DNA of 64,000 nt from Gammaproteobacteria bacterium (GCA_016125505.1 WGLP01000010.1:87710-151709); one strand, 5' to 3'. Positions 27,986 to 37,492 are shown, numbered from the stretch's first letter. The notes: generated from the sequence alone by a model not told the origin. Made by a program: numbers and translations.

Positions 27986-28373
27986 CATAGCTTTTCCCCA
28001 AACAGACCGCATCGGCTAACAACTATATATCCAGTTACTTGACCCAGAGAGGATTGTACGATATTTAGTCACACCTGATTTGCACAGAAAACTGGCCAAG
28101 TTTTGGCCATGCCTATACCATTATGCAGTGCCACATGACACTGATCTATCACATCAATCCCGACAGATCATTCATGTTAAGCAAGCCGAAGCTGATACCA
28201 TATCGCTTAAGAGACTTATCAGCCGTATAAGTGCGAGCTATGGTGATACAAAAGTGCTGGACAAATAACGATACGGCATTTGTTACAGCATACTGCGTAT
28301 CTACTTTTCCAGACGAGAAATAATTGCTTGATATCAGCGCAATCCAAAATTATAAACTCGATAATTTAATAAA
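27986..28373. other. gene-free stretch after the ATP-grasp remnant
   Basis: No supportable gene. A 62-codon open frame at 28080-28268 shows no recognisable family and no ribosome binding site. The sequence may be further gene debris, since it continues directly from a pseudogene, but I could not match it to anything else in the window. The last 50 bases are AT-rich and could hold the promoter of the acyltransferase gene at 28374. Confidence 0.5.
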
Positions 28374-29408
28374 ATGAGTAAAAGAGAAATTCGATTAAGC
28401 GAACTTGATGCATTCCGCGGATTAGCTGCACTGTCAGTCGTTTTATTCCACTATACAACTTTATATAACGAAAGAATTGGCTATGACGCCAAATTACCTT
28501 TCTACTTTCCCTATGGAGGATACGGCGTCAACCTTTTTTTTATGATCAGCGGCTTCGTGATATTTCTGACATTGAAGCGCTGCCGTCACCATACAGATTT
28601 TATTGTTTCAAGATTTAGCCGTATTTATCCATCATACTGGCTTGCCGTTATCTTTACAGCGACAGTTGTGAACGCTTACACGCTAACGTCTCTGCATCGT
28701 ACCACATCAGAAATCGCCCTGAATTTAACGATGTTACAGGGCTATACAGAAGTCAGGCATGTTGATGGCGTTTACTGGACATTATCGTATGAATTATTAT
28801 TTTATACGTTTATGTATTTAATCTACCGTTTTAAATTCCTGAATCGTATTACATCGATCATTTTTATATGGCTGAGCCTGCAACTTGCAAGCATTTTGAT
28901 CGAACGGTATACCGGCTGGTTTCCATGGAAAATTACTTTATTTTTTATTTTAGGATATATTCACTTATTTGCGGCAGGAATTTTATTTCTTAAATTGTAC
29001 GAAGGTGAGAAAAACAACTCCATTTATCTACTTCTGCTGTATTGTTTATTAATACAATGGGTAAAAGGCGATAACATCGAATCAATTTTCGTTTCAGCAT
29101 TTTTTGTCCTTTTCATGTTTTTTGTGAATGGCTGGGTAAAATTTATCGCAATACGTCCACTGTTATTTCTGGGTGCAATATCATATCCACTATATTTAAT
29201 TCACCAGAATATTGGATACGTGTTGATTAATGCATTACAAAAAAATCACTTATCTGCAGTCTCATCAATGACTATAACCCTGATTACCATACTACTCGCA
29301 TCAACAGTAATTACTTATTACATTGAAAAACCGAGCATGAAATACCTGAGAATTCGTTTACATAATCTGCTTAATAAAGAAACCACTGGCGCAAAAGAAC
29401 AAGGGTGA
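28374..29408 (+). CDS. acyltransferase 3 family membrane protein (OafA/YrhL-like)
   Basis: A 344-residue protein with about ten hydrophobic helices. The N-terminal signature IRLSELDAFRGLAALSVVLFHY carries the conserved Arg and His of the acyltransferase 3 family; later MISGFVIFLTL, FIVSRFSRIYPSYWLAV and FLGAISYPLYLIHQNIGYVL are also typical. These enzymes take an acyl group, usually acetyl, and place it on extracellular or lipid-linked sugars. Here it likely O-acylates the exopolysaccharide. A second member follows after 119 bases. Confidence 0.93.
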   Translation: MSKREIRLSELDAFRGLAALSVVLFHYTTLYNERIGYDAKLPFYFPYGGYGVNLFFMISGFVIFLTLKRCRHHTDFIVSRFSRIYPSYWLAVIFTATVVNAYTLTSLHRTTSEIALNLTMLQGYTEVRHVDGVYWTLSYELLFYTFMYLIYRFKFLNRITSIIFIWLSLQLASILIERYTGWFPWKITLFFILGYIHLFAAGILFLKLYEGEKNNSIYLLLLYCLLIQWVKGDNIESIFVSAFFVLFMFFVNGWVKFIAIRPLLFLGAISYPLYLIHQNIGYVLINALQKNHLSAVSSMTITLITILLASTVITYYIEKPSMKYLRIRLHNLLNKETTGAKEQG

Positions 29409-29527
29409 TTTAATCATCGGAAAAACCTGTCGACACATCGCAACGCTATCATGATGCCGAATACAAAATTAAGAGCCTATTTCTAATCCATGCATTCTAG
29501 TCAACTTATTAACCACTTAGCGTCAGA

Positions 29528-30610
29528 ATGAACCGTTTTACTTTAATCGACGGCCTGCGTGGTATAGCCGCATTTATGGTAGCAGCTGGCCACCTCTACG
29601 GCGCCATTTCCCCCGCAATCGGAAACAGACTACCTGCAGTGACGGGAGAATTCTTCGACCTTGGGCGTTTCGGGGTCGAAATATTTTTTGTCATCAGTGG
29701 ATTCGTCATTGCGTACAGCGTAAGAGACGGGACATTCACGCCAAACTATCTTGGCAAGTTCATTTTGCGTCGTTTCATCAGATTGGACCCGGCCTACTGG
29801 GTAATTATCATCGCGGAACTAATATTAATTCGCATCAGCCTTTATTTTTATCCGGACCTTAACACGCATATCCCCGGCATCAAGCAAATTGCCGCTCATT
29901 TTCTTTATCTGCAGGATTTATTAGGCCTTGGTAATATTTTGCCCGTTTTCTGGACGTTGTGTTATGAAGTACAGTTTTATTTAATTTTTGTCGGAGCCCT
30001 TGTCCTCTTTAACGTAACCCAAACACGCTACAATTCCTCAAAGATTCTGTTTGGTGTATTAGCAACAGCCGCATACATATATTCCGTCGGCGCATATTTA
30101 CAGGTATTACCGCATCCTCCAAACGGACTTTTCATAGACAGGTGGTTCCAGTTTTTCCTGGGGGTACTTTGTTATTGGAGTTCGAGCAATAAGGTGCCTC
30201 GCTGGCTTTTTCCATCAACTTGGGTTTTATCCTGTATATCCGTTTTCTTATTTGAGGTGAATCCATATCGATTTGAATCATCGCTGGTTGTCCTGGGTAT
30301 CAGTATGCTCATTTTTATTGGCGCACAAACCAAAAACCTGGAAACCTGGCTCAACTCCCGGATCCTGCTTTTTTTTGGCACGATCTCATATGCGTTGTAT
30401 CTGATTCACCTCCCGGTCGGTTGGCGATTCATTGCATTAGCAAGAAAAGTATTTGGCGACCACATGTCACTGCTGACTTCAATTCTTGTTTATTTCTCAG
30501 GATTACTTATCAGTATCCTTGCCGCGTGGTTACTCTACATAATCATCGAGAGGCCTTCATTACGGTTCGCTCGACGTATTAAATTACCGAAAGCTGTCAC
30601 GGCATCGTGA
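29528..30610 (+). CDS. acyltransferase 3 family membrane protein (OafA/YrhL-like)
   Basis: A 360-residue paralogue in family only: the sequence differs clearly from the preceding gene. Signatures: FTLIDGLRGIAAFMVAAGHLYGA with the conserved Arg and His, FGVEIFFVISGFVIAYSV, FILRRFIRLDPAYWVII, and FGTISYALYLIHLPVGW near the end. About ten transmembrane helices. The stop overlaps the GTG start of the ATP-grasp gene (GTGA, four bases), so the two are translationally coupled, which suggests a joint modification step. Confidence 0.93.
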   Translation: MNRFTLIDGLRGIAAFMVAAGHLYGAISPAIGNRLPAVTGEFFDLGRFGVEIFFVISGFVIAYSVRDGTFTPNYLGKFILRRFIRLDPAYWVIIIAELILIRISLYFYPDLNTHIPGIKQIAAHFLYLQDLLGLGNILPVFWTLCYEVQFYLIFVGALVLFNVTQTRYNSSKILFGVLATAAYIYSVGAYLQVLPHPPNGLFIDRWFQFFLGVLCYWSSSNKVPRWLFPSTWVLSCISVFLFEVNPYRFESSLVVLGISMLIFIGAQTKNLETWLNSRILLFFGTISYALYLIHLPVGWRFIALARKVFGDHMSLLTSILVYFSGLLISILAAWLLYIIIERPSLRFARRIKLPKAVTAS

Positions 30611-31776
30611 ATCGCGTACTCGTCCTCGACGCTAATCAGCGCAGCGCCCTGGCAACCACCCGCTCCCTGGGCCGCCGCGGGGTGTCCGTGTACACGGCCG
30701 ATGAGACTGCCGACGCATTGGCCGGGTGTTCGCGGTTTTCACAAGGGTATTTACCCTATCCTTCCCCCGGGGCCCAGCCGGAAGTGTTTATCAGGCAAAT
30801 CCAGCAATATGTCGCTCAACACCGCATCGGCATGGTCTTACCAATGACGGAAATGACCACCGAATTACTGCTGCGTTCGCAAACAAGCTTCCCGGATGTC
30901 GTTTTGCCCTTTGCACCGCTGCCGACCATTGAAGCCCTGTCGAATAAATCCGCCTTACTACGCTTGGCGCAGTCCTTGACTGTGCCTATCCCCGAGACCT
31001 GGTTCGTTGAAACACTTAGCGATTTGCCAGACCTGCACCAGCTGCCCTACCCCCTCGTCCTGAAACCGAGTAAATCCTGGGTTCAGGTGGATGGGCAGTG
31101 GCAGCGCGCAGCCGTCCAGATTGCAGGCAATCCTGAAGTTGCCCAACAATTAATCGCATCGGATCCCGTCTTCCAACAGCACCCATTTATGCTGCAGCGC
31201 TGTATTCCAGGAACCGGCCAGGGTGTCTTCGCTTTGTATGACCGGGGCCAGGCCTTGGCGTTCTTCAGCCATCGTCGGCTCAGGGAAAAGCCCCCGTGGG
31301 GCGGTGTCAGCGTGCTCTCGGAGAGCATTCCGGTTGACCCAGGCCTGCTCACCCATGCACGCGCCCTGCTGGATGCTGTGAACTGGCATGGTATCGCCAT
31401 GGTGGAATTTAAAGTCGCCCCGGAGGGGACGCCGTATCTTATGGAAATTAACACCCGCCTTTGGGGCTCGTTACAGCTTGCCATAGATGCAGGGGTCGAT
31501 TTCCCCTGGATGCTCTACAACCTAGCCGCTGGCGCTCCTGTACCCCCCGTCACGGACTATAAATACGGCCAACGTCTACGCTGGTTGCTGGGGGATCTCG
31601 ACAATCTTTATTTAACCTTCAAAGAACGCGAACTGGCCTTTTCCACCAAGTTCGCCGCACTGTTACGCTTTTGCACCCCGCACCCCCTACGTACCCGGCA
31701 CGAGGTCAACCGCTGGTCTGATCTGGGCCCTTTTTGGTGGGAATTGCGCCAGTATCTACGCGATCTTCAGGCTTAG
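30607..31776 (+). CDS. ATP-grasp ligase-like protein
   Basis: A 389-residue cytoplasmic protein starting at GTG. The N-terminal pre-ATP-grasp domain (MNRVLVLDANQRSALATTRSLGRRGVSVY) is followed by the ATP-grasp fold: LPYPLVLKPSKSW (ATP-binding Lys), FMLQRCIPGTGQGVFALYD, and the metal-binding segment MVEFKVAPEGTPYLMEINTRLWGSL (Glu and Asn). This is the carbamoyl-phosphate-synthase-like branch, which joins a carboxylate to an amine or similar nucleophile; the substrates are unknown. It overlaps the acyltransferase gene by four bases and overlaps the opposite-strand glycosyltransferase by 71 bases. GC content is visibly higher than in the genes to its left. A decayed copy lies at 27402. Confidence 0.88.
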   Translation: MNRVLVLDANQRSALATTRSLGRRGVSVYTADETADALAGCSRFSQGYLPYPSPGAQPEVFIRQIQQYVAQHRIGMVLPMTEMTTELLLRSQTSFPDVVLPFAPLPTIEALSNKSALLRLAQSLTVPIPETWFVETLSDLPDLHQLPYPLVLKPSKSWVQVDGQWQRAAVQIAGNPEVAQQLIASDPVFQQHPFMLQRCIPGTGQGVFALYDRGQALAFFSHRRLREKPPWGGVSVLSESIPVDPGLLTHARALLDAVNWHGIAMVEFKVAPEGTPYLMEINTRLWGSLQLAIDAGVDFPWMLYNLAAGAPVPPVTDYKYGQRLRWLLGDLDNLYLTFKERELAFSTKFAALLRFCTPHPLRTRHEVNRWSDLGPFWWELRQYLRDLQA

Positions 31777-32872
31777 CCCGCGGGTACAAGTGCTGATAGG
31801 CCTGCAGCATGGTATCGAGGTCAAACGTGGAAACGGCGTGCGATTTGCCCTGCATCGCCAGCCGCATGGCCAACTCCTTGTCACTCGCCAGGCGTAACAG
31901 GGCATCTGCGATACCAGCAGGGTCATTTGGCTCCACCATCCAGCCTGTCTCATTGTGGCTCACAATCTCCTGTGGCCCCCCACTTTTGGTCACCAGCACA
32001 GGCAACCCCGCCGCCATTGCCTGAATCGTCGCGATGGAGAAGCCCTCTGACACTGATGACAACAGGAAGATATCCAGATTCGCCAGAAACGCCGCGGGGT
32101 CGTCATTGAAGCCCAGAAACTGCACTGTCTCCGTCAAACCCAATTCTTCGCGCAACGCCAGTAATTTTTCTTCCAGGCCCGCTTTTCCTTGCCCGGCGAT
32201 CACAAAGCGAAACGGCCTGGAGTGCGTTTTCACCAACGCTGCCGCGCGCAACAGAATGTCATAGCCCTTCGCCGGACGAATATTGCCCAAACTGCCGACA
32301 ACCACGACTTCCGGTCCCCAGCCGAAGCGTTTGCGCAAGATATCCGACTTCGGGACAGCAAACGCCTCACAGGGAATTCCGTTGTAGATGACCTTTAGCT
32401 TCTTACCGGCAAGGGGGGTCCGTTGTAGCAGGTTCTGACGCAGGTCTTCGGACACCGCCACCACGGCTTTTGCCCCCAGGTTAATCGCGCCGAATTTGAG
32501 CCCCATGAAGCGCTCCCGGCTGGCGACATCGACGGCACCATGAAATGTGGCAATGACCGGTATCCGTGTCAGCAAACCTGCCAGCGCCGAATACACATTC
32601 GCGCCCAAAAGATGCGACTGAATGACATCAACTCGCTCGCGTCGAATAATGTCACGCAGATTTAATAAATAGCGCCAATTGAAAGAGCCCTTGGCATCGA
32701 GCAAAATCGGTTCAACACCACGCCGACATAATTCATCATAGACCCATCCCTTGCCACGAATCACAACAACCGCGCGATATCGATCTTTGGGCAACCGCGT
32801 CGCCAGTTCGATAAACACCGTTTCCGCACCACCCGGCCCGGTTGTGTCAATCGTATGAAGAATCGTCAACAT
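31706..32872 (-). CDS. group 1 glycosyltransferase
   Basis: A 388-residue GT-B glycosyltransferase. I took the ATG at 32872 (MLTILHTIDTTGPGGAETVF) since the glycine-rich acceptor loop GPGGAE belongs near the N-terminus; the frame is open to 33043 but would overlap the divergent deacetylase. Other motifs: VIQSHLLGANVYSALAG, ATFHGAVD, VVGSLGNIRPAKGYDILLRAA, and SSVSEGFSIATIQAMAAGLPVLVT. The last 71 bases run under the 3' end of the ATP-grasp gene on the other strand, adding a polar tail (DTGAIPTKKG) that may not be functional. Confidence 0.9.
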   Translation of the reverse strand: MLTILHTIDTTGPGGAETVFIELATRLPKDRYRAVVVIRGKGWVYDELCRRGVEPILLDAKGSFNWRYLLNLRDIIRRERVDVIQSHLLGANVYSALAGLLTRIPVIATFHGAVDVASRERFMGLKFGAINLGAKAVVAVSEDLRQNLLQRTPLAGKKLKVIYNGIPCEAFAVPKSDILRKRFGWGPEVVVVGSLGNIRPAKGYDILLRAAALVKTHSRPFRFVIAGQGKAGLEEKLLALREELGLTETVQFLGFNDDPAAFLANLDIFLLSSVSEGFSIATIQAMAAGLPVLVTKSGGPQEIVSHNETGWMVEPNDPAGIADALLRLASDKELAMRLAMQGKSHAVSTFDLDTMLQAYQHLYPRAKPEDRVDTGAIPTKKGPDQTSG

Positions 32873-32968
32873 GAATCTACCATCCTGCTGAAGGTGTAAA
32901 CCTTCAATTAAATCGCGGAAATCGGTATTATCCGGGAAAAACCGGGACCTAACCAGTTTGTATTTGTC

Positions 32969-34003
32969 ATGCCCATAGCGTCTTCCATCAAACGTACCGT
33001 CAAACGAGGCTTGCAACACGTCGCTGCACGCTTTGGCCGGCATGTGCGGAATAACAAGGAACCGCAGTTATTGGTACTGATGTATCACCGGATTCTACCG
33101 TGTGACGATGACCGTGCGAAGCTGGAAGAACCCGGGATGATAGTGACCCCGACAAGTTTCGAGGCACATCTCAAAACACTCTCGGAATACTTCGAATTCG
33201 TGACACTTGCCGATTGGCTGGAGCGCCGCGCCGCTGGCCTGCACTTGCCCGCCAAGGCATGCGCCATCACCTTTGATGACGGTTGGGCGGACAATTACGA
33301 GTTCGCCTTCCCTGTATTGCGAGCACTACAGGTGCCCGCCACGATTTTTCTCGTAGCGGAAATGCTCGATACCGATGAAAAATTCTGGCCGGAGCGACTC
33401 GCCCGCCTGGTCAGTGCAGTCGCCGAGCAGGCGCCACAACAATGGTCTCATCCTGTGTTGGCGTGGCTAAAAGAGGCTCCCACAGATTACCGCTTTGACG
33501 CCTCAAGCCCCACGAGTGAACACGTCTCGCAACTGGTTGCCTATGCCAAACGTTTTACCGATGAAGAAAATCACGCGCGTCTGCAACAAGCGGAAGACAG
33601 CCTCGGATTAACCTTCGGACAAACTACGCCCGATCTGCTGAGCTGGAAACAGGTATCGGACATGCTCGATTCAGGCCTGGTGGATTTCGGCAGCCATACC
33701 TGCCGGCATATCCGGCTCAATGCCAATCTGACGCGTGCTCAGGCCAGACATGAAATCGTTGCAAGTAAACAACTGATCGAAGCAAGAACGGGACACACTG
33801 CAAAAACGTTTTGTTTTCCCAATGGCGATTATTCCGCGCAGGCGCTGGAACTGGTCAAGCAATCTTATATTGGCGCCGTCACCACTACCAGTGGCTGGAA
33901 TTCTGTTGCGACCGACAAACATCTATTACAACGCATTGGGGTTCATGAAGATATCGCGGCAGATCGAACCAGCTTTCTGGCACGCATTTCCGGATGGATC
34001 TGA
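32969..34003 (+). CDS. polysaccharide deacetylase family protein
   Basis: A 344-residue protein with a NodB-homology domain: [10 protein letters not shown] at the front, [19 protein letters not shown] with the metal-binding Asp pair, [14 protein letters not shown] with the two metal-binding His, and [16 protein letters not shown]. Between the second and third motifs is an insert of about 100 residues. No signal peptide is evident, so it may act in the cytoplasm or at the membrane. It would remove N- or O-acetyl groups from a sugar. It begins 96 bases from the divergent glycosyltransferase and precedes the FemAB gene by 8 bases. Confidence 0.9.
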   Translation: MPIASSIKRTVKRGLQHVAARFGRHVRNNKEPQLLVLMYHRILPCDDDRAKLEEPGMIVTPTSFEAHLKTLSEYFEFVTLADWLERRAAGLHLPAKACAITFDDGWADNYEFAFPVLRALQVPATIFLVAEMLDTDEKFWPERLARLVSAVAEQAPQQWSHPVLAWLKEAPTDYRFDASSPTSEHVSQLVAYAKRFTDEENHARLQQAEDSLGLTFGQTTPDLLSWKQVSDMLDSGLVDFGSHTCRHIRLNANLTRAQARHEIVASKQLIEARTGHTAKTFCFPNGDYSAQALELVKQSYIGAVTTTSGWNSVATDKHLLQRIGVHEDIAADRTSFLARISGWI

Positions 34004-34011
34004 ATTGATAC

Positions 34012-35445
34012 ATGCCTAACGACATAAAACAGACGCTTAAACACCTGCTGCAAGTTACTGACCCGGATTCACTAAAACAGCTCATGCCTGAATGCACTGC
34101 GCAACAGGTCGCTGAACTCATACCCTTGCTACAACAACACCGCAACCTGGATGAGCAAGTGAAGCAAAGGCAGGATGTCAGTCGTGCATTATCGCGGCAG
34201 ATCGGTGAAGCCAAAAAACAAGGCTCGGCAATCGATCCCTTGTTGACTGAAATGCGTTCGAACAGCGAGGCATTAAAAAAACTGAGCGAAGATATTCAGG
34301 TATCAGAATCGCAAATTCAGGCATGTCTGAATATTGAACCCGGTTCGACACCAACCGCCAAGCAGCCCTCAACCAAATCATCTACCGCCAGACACTATCG
34401 CGATGCGCAGTGCGACCAACCCCTTCGTATCAGCCGACTCGAAGAAGACATTAGCCAGTGGAACCGCTATGTCGAAAACCACCCTGCTGCAACGCTTTAC
34501 CACCTGGCGCAATGGCGCGACGTTATCCGCCAATCCTTCGGCCACGAGGCTGTTTATTTATATGCGCACGATGAACACGGCCGAGTAAAAGGCGTCCTGC
34601 CATTGATCCGGCTCAAAAGCCGATTATTTGGCGATTTTCTGGTGTCCGTACCTTACTTCAACTACGGCGGCGCTATCGGTGATCACCCGGAGATTGAAAA
34701 TGCGCTTATTGAGGAAGCCAATCGACACGCTGCACATCTGGGCTTGTCGCATATCGAATACCGGGATGACATCGCCAAACCCAATACTCCCGAACGTACC
34801 GACAAGGTCAATATGATTCTGTCATTACCCGGGGACGAAGACACGCTGTGGCAATCGTTCTCCCCCAAACTGCGCAGTCAGATCAAACGCCCGCAACGAG
34901 AAGATACCCGAGTGGTGCTGGGGGGCCAGGAATTACTGGACGATTTTTATCGCGTCTTTGCCCGCAATATGCGCGACCTGGGCACTCCGGTCTATGGCAA
35001 GGCCTTTTTTGCCAATATCCTGCGGACCTTTGTAGATACCGCCCGGATTCTGATCGTCTACCTGGGCAACAAACCGGTAGCGGGCGCCTTTCTAATCGGC
35101 TATAAAGAAAGACTAGAAATACCATGGGCTTCGACGGTACGGAGCGCCAACCACCTGAGCGTTAATATGCTGATGTACTGGGAGGTTTTGCGTTTCGCCA
35201 TACGCCAGCACTATACCTATTTTGATTTTGGCCGGTCGAGCCTGGATTCGGGGACGTACAAGTTTAAAAAACAATGGGGGGCGCAGCCGAAGCAATTGTA
35301 TTGGCACTACTGGCTGAACAATCGCGAAATGCCATCGCTCAACCCCTCCAACCCGAAATACAAATTAATGATTAATGTCTGGAAAAGAATGCCGATATGG
35401 TTAACCAAAGCGATCGGCCCGATGATTGTCAAAAACCTGCCATAA
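34012..35445 (+). CDS. FemAB-type aminoacyltransferase (exosortase A locus type) with seryl-tRNA-synthetase-arm-like N-terminus
   Basis: A 477-residue protein. Residues from about 140 on form the FemAB/GNAT-type domain found in XrtA loci (ISQWNRYVENHPAATLYHLAQWRDVI, YFNYGGAIGDHPEIE, SPKLRSQIKRP, AGAFLIGYKERLEIPWAST, FDFGRSSLDSGTYKFKKQWG). Its usual length is near 340 residues. The first 125 residues are extra: an alpha-helical, heptad-rich stretch whose core ALSRQIGEAKKQGS, followed by a long return helix and LNIEPG, closely resembles the N-terminal tRNA-binding arm of seryl-tRNA synthetase (pattern LSKxIGxAKKxG ... LLxIPN). FemA proteins use aminoacyl-tRNA and carry a comparable arm elsewhere in the fold. 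It lies between two deacetylase genes, 8 and 10 bases away, so all three are one unit. Confidence 0.88.
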   Translation: MPNDIKQTLKHLLQVTDPDSLKQLMPECTAQQVAELIPLLQQHRNLDEQVKQRQDVSRALSRQIGEAKKQGSAIDPLLTEMRSNSEALKKLSEDIQVSESQIQACLNIEPGSTPTAKQPSTKSSTARHYRDAQCDQPLRISRLEEDISQWNRYVENHPAATLYHLAQWRDVIRQSFGHEAVYLYAHDEHGRVKGVLPLIRLKSRLFGDFLVSVPYFNYGGAIGDHPEIENALIEEANRHAAHLGLSHIEYRDDIAKPNTPERTDKVNMILSLPGDEDTLWQSFSPKLRSQIKRPQREDTRVVLGGQELLDDFYRVFARNMRDLGTPVYGKAFFANILRTFVDTARILIVYLGNKPVAGAFLIGYKERLEIPWASTVRSANHLSVNMLMYWEVLRFAIRQHYTYFDFGRSSLDSGTYKFKKQWGAQPKQLYWHYWLNNREMPSLNPSNPKYKLMINVWKRMPIWLTKAIGPMIVKNLP

Positions 35446-35455
35446 ATAACGCATT

Positions 35456-36499
35456 ATGCAGCCAAAAGTGAAAAGATTATTGGTGGATTTTTTCTCTTGC
35501 AGCGCATGCTCGACGCTGGCACGCAAGGTCTTTGGTCATGGCATCCCGATATTCATGCTGCATCGCATGCGCGAACATGGTGACGCAATTCCGCCGGAAG
35601 CGGCAACCTCGGATACGCATTTGCGCCGCTGTCTGACTTATCTTGTAGACAATCACTATTCTTTTCTCTCGTTGCGCGACCTCACGCATGCCCTGGCACA
35701 CCAACAGCGGCTTCCGGAGAAGTGCGTGGTATTCACCATGGATGATGGTTTTGAAGATCAGGCGCGCATCGCAGCACCGATATTTGCGGAATTCAATTGT
35801 CCGGCCACACTCTTTCTTATTACCGGCATGCTGGATCAACAACTCTGGCCATGGGACGATAAAGTCGCATTTGCCATCAACCAAACAACAGTCGCTTCGT
35901 TCAATATCGCCATTGGCGAAAATTCGTATCAATTTACGCTGAACACCGATAAAGATCGAAGAACAGCGCGCCGCAAGATCCAGGATGCCATTAAAGCTGG
36001 CCCGTTCGATCAGCTAACCACTATCCTCGCGAATCTCGAAAAGGCTACCCAGGTAGAAATTCCTGCTTTGCCACCACCACAATACAAGCCGCTGACCTGG
36101 GAAGAAGCCCGCGGGTATGAAAAGCAAGGTATCGAATTTGCGCCACACACTATCAGCCATTCCATCCTGTCCAGGCTGGACCGGGATACAGCAAGCCGGG
36201 AAATTCTCGGTTCCTGGCAGCGAGTGCGAGAAGAGCTCTCCAATCCCTCCCCGGTTTTTTGTTACCCCACGGGTCGGTATTGTGATTTTGGGTCGCGGGA
36301 AGTGAAACTGATTCGCGAGGCCGGGCTTACGGGGGCCGTCTCAACGATTCCGGCGCAGGTCCGACCGGAGCTGGCGAATGATTATTACCGCTTTGCCTTA
36401 CCGAGATACTCCCTACCCAATTCATTCAGCGACTTCAAACTCTATTGCAGCTGGGTAGAGTACGTGCGTGAACGAAACCTGCGCTATTGGCCTCGTTAA
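35456..36499 (+). CDS. polysaccharide deacetylase family protein
   Basis: A 347-residue NodB-homology protein: PIFMLHRMREHG, VVFTMDDGFEDQARIAAPIF with the catalytic Asp pair, GIEFAPHTISHSILSRL with the two His of the metal site, and VFCYPTGRYCDFGSREVKLI. It carries the same type of central insert as the deacetylase at 32969 and the two seem to be distant paralogues. It begins 10 bases after the FemAB stop. Deacetylation exposes amines on amino sugars; the neighbouring FemAB protein could then acylate those amines with an amino acid (inference). Confidence 0.9.
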   Translation: MQPKVKRLLVDFFSCSACSTLARKVFGHGIPIFMLHRMREHGDAIPPEAATSDTHLRRCLTYLVDNHYSFLSLRDLTHALAHQQRLPEKCVVFTMDDGFEDQARIAAPIFAEFNCPATLFLITGMLDQQLWPWDDKVAFAINQTTVASFNIAIGENSYQFTLNTDKDRRTARRKIQDAIKAGPFDQLTTILANLEKATQVEIPALPPPQYKPLTWEEARGYEKQGIEFAPHTISHSILSRLDRDTASREILGSWQRVREELSNPSPVFCYPTGRYCDFGSREVKLIREAGLTGAVSTIPAQVRPELANDYYRFALPRYSLPNSFSDFKLYCSWVEYVRERNLRYWPR

Positions 36500-36516
36500 T
36501 TAAGAGTTGTTGATAC

Positions 36517-37356
36517 TCATAACAATTTCTGCGCAGTCAATACATCCGACATCGTCGTGAAACTAAAATCCTGCAACAATTTTTCCAGCCGCCCTTCACA
36601 CTTGTCCAGATTATTGTAGTGACGGAAAGTCGACAAGGCGCTGGCTTTTACACGTGGCTGCGCATGATCGATCTCCCAGGGATGCAGATAAAACACGATT
36701 GGCTTATGTTCCTTTTCCACCCTGCGCAGCAGGAATTTACTCAGGGCATAGGGATAAAGGCGAAAATATCCGCCACCCGCTGCCGGCATTTTTACCCCAA
36801 ACAGGCTTGAGGTCGTCAATGGAAACTCTACAATGTGATTGCCATTGGGTGTTTTCAGCTTATGCGGTAGCGGTTCGGCATCGGGTATACCGTAGCGATC
36901 ATGGCGAATCGGAAAAATACTGGAATCGTACTTGAAACCAAGATCACTCAGGATATCGAGTGCCCAAAGTGATTTCTTGGTTATAGAATAACTGGCGGCT
37001 CGGTAACCGTGCACCGGCTTACCAAGAATATCTTCCAGCATGGCCTTGGATTTCCGTGTCTCTTCATGAAACACATCAGGACTTTGATCATAAACCAATT
37101 GGTGACTGTAGCCGTGGCTCGCCACTTCGTGCCCGCGAGTATCGATCTCCCTTACCAGTTCGGGAAAACGTTCGGCTACCCAGCCAAGAACAAAATGGGT
37201 TGCTTTCACATTATGCCGGTCAAATAAATCCAATAAGCGGCGGGTATTATCAACCACCCTGGGCGAAATATTCGACCAGTCGTCGACTTTAATTGTCTCC
37301 GACAATGCGGCGACGTGGAAATAGTCTTCAACATCCACGGATAAAACATTATTCAT
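36517..37356 (-). CDS. exosortase A locus polysaccharide deacetylase
   Basis: A 279-residue NodB-homology protein of the XrtA-associated type (with the DUF3473-like C-terminus). It starts MNNVLSVDVEDYFHVAAL, where VDVEDYF replaces the more common TFDDG; then THFVLGWVAERFPELVREI, GHEVASHGYSHQLVYDQ with the metal-binding His pair, VHGYRAASYSITKKSLWAL and, near the end, FYLHPWEID. This form is usual in XrtA loci. It is alone on the minus strand, separated by 17 bases from the convergent deacetylase at 35456. Confidence 0.93.
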   Translation of the reverse strand: MNNVLSVDVEDYFHVAALSETIKVDDWSNISPRVVDNTRRLLDLFDRHNVKATHFVLGWVAERFPELVREIDTRGHEVASHGYSHQLVYDQSPDVFHEETRKSKAMLEDILGKPVHGYRAASYSITKKSLWALDILSDLGFKYDSSIFPIRHDRYGIPDAEPLPHKLKTPNGNHIVEFPLTTSSLFGVKMPAAGGGYFRLYPYALSKFLLRRVEKEHKPIVFYLHPWEIDHAQPRVKASALSTFRHYNNLDKCEGRLEKLLQDFSFTTMSDVLTAQKLL

Positions 37357-37492
37357 GGCAGGTTACCGTTATTCATCATTGGTCAGATTTTAGCAGCATA
37401 CTAGAGTGATGTTAACGTCCGACGACGTTATAAGCTTTAGTACAAACAAGTGCTCTGGTAATACCATCGATAATTGGGCATGATCTCACCTG

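Noticed and set aside
28080..28268. A 62-codon open frame after the ATP-grasp remnant
   Set aside because: No ribosome binding site, no family resemblance, and it lies in a run of gene debris.
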